Part shown: one piece after another, positions 35,556 to 38,878 of the stretch
Numbering within the stretch: the stretch's first letter is position 1
How the letters are laid out: every line of letters starts with the position of its first letter
Source: Sphingobacterium tabacisoli
Lineage (GTDB): Bacteria; Bacteroidota; Bacteroidia; Sphingobacteriales; Sphingobacteriaceae
NCBI RefSeq assembly: GCF_017908035.1
Contig: NZ_JAEQMU010000010.1
Location: 1-38,878, forward strand
DNA length: 38,878 nucleotides
Direction: 5' to 3'
Translations under genes and position numbers: made by a program
The notes under the pieces: model-generated
What the model was told of the DNA's origin: nothing
Seen by the model: the letters and a program-made list of their open reading frames with translations, nothing else
Database searches by the model: none

Positions 35556-36248
35556 TTAAATAAGCTTCTTAGACACCGTCGCCACAAACTCCTTAAGATA
35601 GAAGGGTTCAAAATAAATCAGGTCTTCAACCTCCTTATTTTGAAATTTCCGGAATGCGATCGTGCTTAAGTAAGCGGACGAGTGTTGGTATTCTGTATCT
35701 ATTTTCACTTGCGCGCTACCTTCAAACAGTTCTTGGAACTTATTTGCTCCAGAACCAAAAAGCACGACGTTTTTCGGGGTATAAACATCAAACGTATCTG
35801 CGTCCACAATAACAGCTTCAGTCTTTTGCAGGCAATTCTTTTGATCGTCAAATACCGCCATATATACCTCCATCCGCCTTGCATCCAACATAGGGATATA
35901 AACAAAATTATCTTCAGTTTCGTTCATCGTAATATATCCTTCGTACATGCTTTCTAAGGTATTTACACCAAGCAGAGGTATATCCAATGCATAACACATT
36001 CCTTTTGCCGTAGACACCCCAATTCGAAGCCCTGTATAAGAACCAGGACCCATACTGACAGCTACTGCAGAAAGGTCTACATAATCCAACGACACACTTT
36101 TCAACAATCTATCGATACAAACGGTAAGACCTGAGGCATGCATATTCCTCTCCTCTGCCGTGAGTTCGGCAAAAAGCTTTCCGTTGTTACTGAGCGAGAC
36201 CGAGCAAACTTCAGTCGCTGTGTCGATTTGCAATATATAGCTACACAT
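35556..36248 (-). CDS. tsaB: tRNA threonylcarbamoyladenosine biosynthesis protein TsaB
   Basis: Non-catalytic partner of TsaD in forming t6A at position 37 of ANN-decoding tRNAs. The 230 residues have the ASKHA fold with ILQIDTATEVCSVSL at the N-terminus, MGPGSYTGLRIGVSTAKGMCYALDIPLLGV (family hallmark), and IPMLDARRMEVYMAVFD. It lies 30 nt after yidD at the end of the rpmH-rnpA-yidD string. TsaD, TsaE and TsaC are not in the window. Confidence 0.93.
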   Translation of the reverse strand: MCSYILQIDTATEVCSVSLSNNGKLFAELTAEERNMHASGLTVCIDRLLKSVSLDYVDLSAVAVSMGPGSYTGLRIGVSTAKGMCYALDIPLLGVNTLESMYEGYITMNETEDNFVYIPMLDARRMEVYMAVFDDQKNCLQKTEAVIVDADTFDVYTPKNVVLFGSGANKFQELFEGSAQVKIDTEYQHSSAYLSTIAFRKFQNKEVEDLIYFEPFYLKEFVATVSKKLI

Positions 36249-36278
36249 AGAATGATACTTTCTGAAAACAGGTTAAAT

Positions 36279-36530
36279 TTAGGGTACGGGATCATGCCCA
36301 TGTCCTCCCCAAGGATTACAACTGGCGATACGTTTGATTGCTAGCCAACCACCTTTAAAAGGTCCGTATTTAAGGATAGCCTCCTTACCGTATTGCGAAC
36401 AAGTTGGGGTATATCTACAGTTTGCTCCTAGCAATGGAGAGATAAAAAGCTGATAAAATCGTATAATCAACAAAAAGATTCCTTGCAGAATCTTCACTGC
36501 AAACAAACCGATACTATTGATTATTTTCAT
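36279..36530 (-). CDS. yidD: Membrane protein insertion efficiency factor YidD
   Basis: Small membrane-associated protein (83 residues) that assists YidC in inserting membrane proteins. An amphipathic N-terminus (IIRFYQLFISPLLG) is followed by the family core CRYTPTCSQYGKEAILKYGPFKGGWLAIKRIASCNPWGGHGHDPVP, with its conserved Cys residues. It overlaps the end of rnpA by 17 nt. This rpmH-rnpA-yidD order is conserved across bacteria, but a yidC gene does not follow here. Confidence 0.95.
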   Translation of the reverse strand: MKIINSIGLFAVKILQGIFLLIIRFYQLFISPLLGANCRYTPTCSQYGKEAILKYGPFKGGWLAIKRIASCNPWGGHGHDPVP

Positions 36531-36903
36531 TGATCAACTGTGCTAGTGCTTTTTCCATTTTTGTCCACACCGTAGCAAAGGGTACTTCTTCCTTTCCCAC
36601 ATATTGTATCGCGAGCAACAGACCCGAAGATTTAGATTCCATGCAAGGATAAAGTGCGATAGACTTTTGCTGTCGGTAGGCTTCCCGGATCAAACGCTTA
36701 ATACGATTACGATGAGGTGCGGCCTTAAATCTGCGTTTTGAAACAGATATAACTACACTCACAGGAGATTGCACTTTCTCAAGCGCTACCTCCGTATATA
36801 CCATCCGAAAAGGATATACAACAAAAGAAGAACGACTATGGAAGAGCTTATTCAGTAAGCTCTTATTACATAGTCGTTCTTCTTTTTTAAATGTTTTTTT
36901 CAT
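36514..36903 (-). CDS. rnpA: Ribonuclease P protein component
   Basis: Basic protein that helps the RNase P RNA process tRNA 5' ends. The 129 residues include FKKEERLCNKSLLNKLF and SSFVVYPFRMVY at the start, then the RNR motif KRRFKAAPHRNRIKRLIREAYRQQK. The acidic and hydrophobic C-terminal helix is normal. Codons 6-27 contain both arms of a 27-bp-stem hairpin although the protein sequence is of normal type. It stands 57 nt after rpmH, with a GCCGG/CCGGC hairpin in the gap, and overlaps yidD by 17 nt. Confidence 0.94.
   Translation of the reverse strand: MKKTFKKEERLCNKSLLNKLFHSRSSFVVYPFRMVYTEVALEKVQSPVSVVISVSKRRFKAAPHRNRIKRLIREAYRQQKSIALYPCMESKSSGLLLAIQYVGKEEVPFATVWTKMEKALAQLINENNQ
36823..36886 (-). 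other. Large hairpin within the rnpA 5' coding region
   Basis: An 18-bp perfect outer stem (36823-36840 with 36869-36886) encloses a 1/4-nt internal loop, a 9-bp perfect inner stem (AAGAGCTTA at 36842-36850 with 36856-36864) and a 5-nt loop. In the rnpA mRNA it starts 17 nt into the coding sequence. It is not followed by a T tract. Confidence 0.8.
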
Positions 36904-36960
36904 ACGATGACAGAAAAGGCCGGAACGGCACAGTTAAAGTCACCGGCGCTAAAAAAAGTA

Positions 36961-37119
36961 TTAGCCTTTGTGGCGATACTCGTCAGAAACACTAAGACGT
37001 TTTCTTCCTTTAGCTCTACGAGACGCTAATACTCTTCTACCATTAGCTGTGCTCATACGCTCTCTAAAACCGTGTTTGTTTCTTCTTTTTCTTTGCGAAG
37101 GCTGAAATGTTCTTTTCAT
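36961..37119 (-). CDS. rpmH: 50S ribosomal protein L34
   Basis: A 52-residue ribosomal protein starting MKRTFQPSQRKRRNKHGFRERM, with TANGRRVLASRRAKGRKRLSVSD and ending YRHKG, complete and typical of L34. It is the first gene of rpmH-rnpA-yidD-tsaB. A strong promoter at 37176-37207 leaves a leader of about 50 nt. Confidence 0.97.
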   Translation of the reverse strand: MKRTFQPSQRKRRNKHGFRERMSTANGRRVLASRRAKGRKRLSVSDEYRHKG

Positions 37120-37175
37120 GACGCTTTATTATATTTTTTTAATATTCTAACCTGTAATTATCCTTAATAGGAATG

Positions 37176-37207
37176 CAAAAGTACTGTATTATTTCTAAAC
37201 TAGCAAG
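37176..37207 (-). promoter_or_regulatory. rpmH operon promoter
   Basis: Minus-strand CTTG (37204-37207), a 20-nt spacer and TACTTTTG (37176-37183), an exact -7 box. Transcription would start near 37169. Confidence 0.75.
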
Positions 37208-37254
37208 GACTAAAATCAAAAAGTTTAGTACAGCACAACTCTTTGCTGGTTAGT

Positions 37255-37662
37255 CTATTTGTTTTTCAATATGTCTCTGATTTCAGAAAGTAGCGTTTCC
37301 TCTTTAGAGGGTGCTGGTGGCGCTGCTGGAGCCGCTTCTTCTTTCTTATTAAAAGAATTAATTCCTTTAATCACTAGAAAAATACAGAATGCAATAATCA
37401 AAAACTGTATAATCACATTCGCGAAGTTACCATATTTGATAGCGACCTCTGCTACACCAGTAGTAGCATCAGCTTCCGTAATCACATACTTTAAATTACT
37501 GAAATCCACTCCTCCTGTGATAAAACCGATCGGAGGCATAATAACATCGTCCACCAAAGAAGTAACGATTTTACCAAATGCACCACCGATCACAACACCG
37601 ACGGCTAGATCTAACACGCTACCGCGCATTGCAAATTCCTTAAACTCTTTTAAAAACCCCAT
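37255..37662 (-). CDS. mscL: Large-conductance mechanosensitive channel
   Basis: Emergency osmotic release valve of the inner membrane. The 135 residues show the amphipathic N-terminus FLKEFKEFAMRG, the pore helix NLAVG-like segment SVLDLAVGVVIGGAFGKIVTSLVDDVIMPPIG, a periplasmic loop, the second helix FANVIIQFLIIAFCIFLVIKGIN, and a C-terminal bundle KEETLLSEIRDILKNK after an Ala/Pro-rich linker (AAPAAPPAP). A nearly full-length open frame on the plus strand (37259-37672) is its shadow. It is a single gene with its own likely promoter upstream. Confidence 0.96.
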   Translation of the reverse strand: MGFLKEFKEFAMRGSVLDLAVGVVIGGAFGKIVTSLVDDVIMPPIGFITGGVDFSNLKYVITEADATTGVAEVAIKYGNFANVIIQFLIIAFCIFLVIKGINSFNKKEEAAPAAPPAPSKEETLLSEIRDILKNK

Positions 37663-37686
37663 AATTATCTAATTTTTGTTTTTCTA

Positions 37687-37717
37687 TATACATACAATTA
37701 TAATGATAATAATCAAA
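37687..37717 (-). promoter_or_regulatory. Candidate mscL promoter
   Basis: Minus-strand TTTG (37714-37717), a 19-nt spacer and TATGTATA (37687-37694), two mismatches from the -7 consensus. It would leave a short leader of about 20 nt. Confidence 0.38.
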
Positions 37718-37789
37718 AATACGACAATATGTGCAAGTTTTTTATTATTAATTAATGTGAACAAACTAAATATATAAATGATTATTTCG

Positions 37790-37797
37790 TATGTTTG
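37790..37797 (+). promoter_or_regulatory. -7 box of the response regulator gene
   Basis: TATGTTTG is an exact TAnnTTTG. It contains the upstream in-frame ATG at 37791, so that ATG would lie in the promoter rather than the message, which supports the start at 37866. No clear -33 element is present, suggesting activation. Confidence 0.5.
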
Positions 37798-37865
37798 CAA
37801 GTAGCAATCACCTATTCAAGCTCACACTAAATAGTTGTATAAATATAAAACGCACATCCCTTTTT

Positions 37866-38507
37866 ATGAAAAAGATACTCATTGCAGATGACCACAGCAT
37901 AGTCAGATTAGGGGCTGCCGTAGTGATTAACGAAAAATTCAAAGATGTTTCTATAACTAATGCAGTCACTATAAAAGAGGTCTACGATCATCTTAAATTT
38001 GAAAAATTCGATTTATTGCTTTTAGACATCAACATGCCTGGAGGTAATAATATAAAAGTAATCGGTGAAATACTCAACTTTCAGCAGGATCTAAAAATCC
38101 TAGTCTTCTCTTCTTACGACGAGAACATCTATGCTTTACGCTACATTGAAGCAGGAGCTGCAGGCTACCTCAATAAGAATACAGCAATGGAAGAGTTGGC
38201 CAATGCTATTCAAAGCATTAAAGACCGAGGTAAGTATATGTCCAACGAAGTAAAGGATCTGTACGTACAGAAACTGACAAGTACAAAGTCTTCAATGGAT
38301 CGGGTCAACCCGCTGAATAAACTCTCCAACAGGGAGATGGATGTCGCAAAACACCTTATAGAAGGCCATGGCATACTTGAGGTATCTAACCTCCTAGCAT
38401 TAAGCTCATCGACCGTAAGTACCTACAAAAGCAGGATTTTTGAAAAACTAGCAGTCAACAATATACCAGATCTTATCGAGTTGTTTAAACTCCACGCTAA
38501 AGACTAA
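37866..38507 (+). CDS. NarL/FixJ-family response regulator (LuxR-type DNA-binding domain)
   Basis: 213 residues from the ATG at 37866. The receiver domain has the acidic pair DD (8-9), phosphoacceptor Asp in LLLDINMPGG (D54), the Ser of FSSYDE and the Lys of GYLNK. The LuxR-type helix-turn-helix follows (LSNREMDVAKHLIEGHGILEVSNLLALSSSTVSTYKSRIFEKLAVNN). No histidine kinase is near, so it is an orphan here. The frame extends 25 codons upstream, but that part overlaps the -7 box. An inverted-repeat terminator follows 5 nt after the stop. Its targets are unknown. Confidence 0.88.
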   Translation: MKKILIADDHSIVRLGAAVVINEKFKDVSITNAVTIKEVYDHLKFEKFDLLLLDINMPGGNNIKVIGEILNFQQDLKILVFSSYDENIYALRYIEAGAAGYLNKNTAMEELANAIQSIKDRGKYMSNEVKDLYVQKLTSTKSSMDRVNPLNKLSNREMDVAKHLIEGHGILEVSNLLALSSSTVSTYKSRIFEKLAVNNIPDLIELFKLHAKD

Positions 38508-38511
38508 TTAC

Positions 38512-38552
38512 ACATCGGGCAGGAAATACATACCTTCCCTGCCCGATGTCAT
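38512..38552. terminator. Terminator between the response regulator and histone H1-like genes
   Basis: ACATCGGGCAGG (38512-38523) pairs with CCTGCCCGATGT (38538-38549), followed by ATTT. It is stable but has a poor T tract. It lies between converging genes and may serve both. Confidence 0.7.
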
Positions 38553-38567
38553 TTAAGTCTCTTATTC

Positions 38568-38753
38568 TTATTTCTTGTTCTTCAGGTCCTGTATACCTAG
38601 ACGCAGCTCCTGTGACAGTGTTTTCAATTCCTGAAGCCCCTTGCGCAGTCGCGTTCCAGCAGCTCCGTTCCCCTTCGTGTAAAACTTTTCTGCTTCAGAT
38701 TCCAACCCATTCACTAAAGCTTTCAATTCTTCAAATTTGTTAATACTTGCCAT
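38568..38753 (-). CDS. Histone H1-like protein (Hc1-type)
   Basis: A 61-residue basic helical protein: FEELKALVNGLESEAEKFYTKGNGAAGTRLRKGLQELKTLSQELR. The KFYxKGNxAAGTRxRKGLQ segment matches the short proteins annotated as histone H1 in Bacteroidetes, related to chlamydial Hc1. The presumed role is nucleoid binding, which has little direct proof in this phylum. The C-terminus is short (DLKNKK) without the long Lys-rich tail of Hc1. It has a good promoter (38786-38816). Confidence 0.8.
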   Translation of the reverse strand: MASINKFEELKALVNGLESEAEKFYTKGNGAAGTRLRKGLQELKTLSQELRLGIQDLKNKK

Positions 38754-38785
38754 AATTTATTGATTTATAGATTTTAGATTTACAC

Positions 38786-38816
38786 CTAAAATAGCATCTT
38801 TATAACACAAAACAAA
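38786..38816 (-). promoter_or_regulatory. Promoter of the histone H1-like gene
   Basis: Minus-strand TTTG (38813-38816), a 19-nt spacer and TATTTTAG (38786-38793), one mismatch from TAnnTTTG. It leaves a leader of about 27 nt. Confidence 0.6.
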
Positions 38817-38828
38817 ATACACAAAGCA

Positions 38829-38862
38829 AAAGGTCGGCTGTCTTGGACAGCCGACCTTTTTA
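38829..38862. terminator. Terminator at the right edge
   Basis: A perfect 14-bp stem AAAGGTCGGCTGTC (38829-38842) with its complement (38846-38859) and a three-base loop, with TTTTT on the plus side. It stands upstream of the histone H1-like promoter, so it most likely ends a leftward gene lying beyond the window, although the T tract is better in the plus direction. Confidence 0.75.
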
Positions 38863-38878
38863 TACAGCAATAAGAAAT

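Noticed and set aside
36904..37254. Possible origin of replication near rpmH-rnpA
   Set aside because: There is no dnaA gene and I see no cluster of DnaA boxes (TTATCCACA). The rpmH neighbourhood alone does not mark an origin in Bacteroidetes.
37259..37672. Plus-strand open frame of 137 codons opposite mscL
   Set aside because: It is the complement of a complete, well-recognised mscL. Its protein is low-complexity Ser/Ile/Pro text with no family features.
37791..37865. Upstream start for the response regulator
   Set aside because: The ATG lies inside a consensus -7 box, and the 25 added residues are outside the receiver domain.
1..38878. CRISPR arrays, tRNA genes and insertion sequences
   Set aside because: I found no regularly spaced repeats, no cloverleaf with a TTCGA-type T arm, and no transposase-like frame. 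The gene content looks like ordinary chromosome.

Overview
The window looks like chromosomal DNA from a Bacteroidetes species, most likely of the Sphingobacteriaceae (Sphingobacterium- or Pedobacter-like). Three things support this. Promoters fit the Bacteroidetes form (TTG or TTTG, about 20 bp, TAnnTTTG), and most starts lack a Shine-Dalgarno sequence. Several families are typical of the phylum: a SusC-like plug domain, an OmpH-type lipoprotein, an Hc1-like histone H1 and a long ComEC without a metallo-beta-lactamase domain. The L34, RnpA and GyrB proteins also look like those of this group. I see no mobile element, tRNA or CRISPR. The taxon is an inference from sequence character only.

Layout. 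1-838: no protein gene, but two tandem leftward promoters with UUCG-capped leader hairpins and a boxA-like element, probably the start of an rRNA operon lying off the left edge. 839-4941: lysine catabolism (gcdH divergent from amaB-lat). 5208-7484: a metallophosphoesterase lipoprotein, a small putative outer-membrane protein and a mercaptopyruvate sulfurtransferase. 7547-8422: pirin. 8635-14578: the histidine-utilisation operon hutH-hutI-hutU-hutG, read leftward, with a divergent LysR regulator (14657-15556). 15565-16155: a Qnr-like pentapeptide-repeat protein. 16345-22260: a 1971-residue alpha-2-macroglobulin-like protein with an embedded TonB plug domain. 22335-24563: membrane pyrophosphatase. 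24662-31483: a leftward gene string of an outer-membrane protein, a ComEA-like helix-hairpin-helix/beta-barrel protein, ComEC and RecQ. 31643-33601: gyrB. 33874-35554: an OmpH-like lipoprotein and CorA. 35556-37119: rpmH-rnpA-yidD-tsaB. 37255-38753: mscL, an orphan NarL-type response regulator and a histone H1-like protein.

How the genes work together. Lat and AmaB turn lysine into 2-aminoadipate, and GcdH takes glutaryl-CoA on to crotonyl-CoA; the steps between (2-aminoadipate transamination, 2-oxoadipate decarboxylation) are not encoded here. HutH-U-I-G convert histidine through urocanate, imidazolonepropionate and formiminoglutamate to glutamate and formamide. The rpmH-rnpA-yidD-tsaB string joins translation, RNase P, membrane insertion and tRNA modification.

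The two best candidates for something undescribed are the following. (1) A macroglobulin in which a SusC-like plug sits where the bait region should be and the thioester Cys is Ser. (2) A locus linking a ComEA-like domain fused to an outer-membrane barrel with ComEC and RecQ, a possible DNA-uptake module. Striking cis elements are a 27-bp-stem hairpin inside the rnpA coding start, a perfect 13-bp inverted repeat 3 nt before the corA start, and a dyad over divergent -7 boxes between hutH and its LysR gene.
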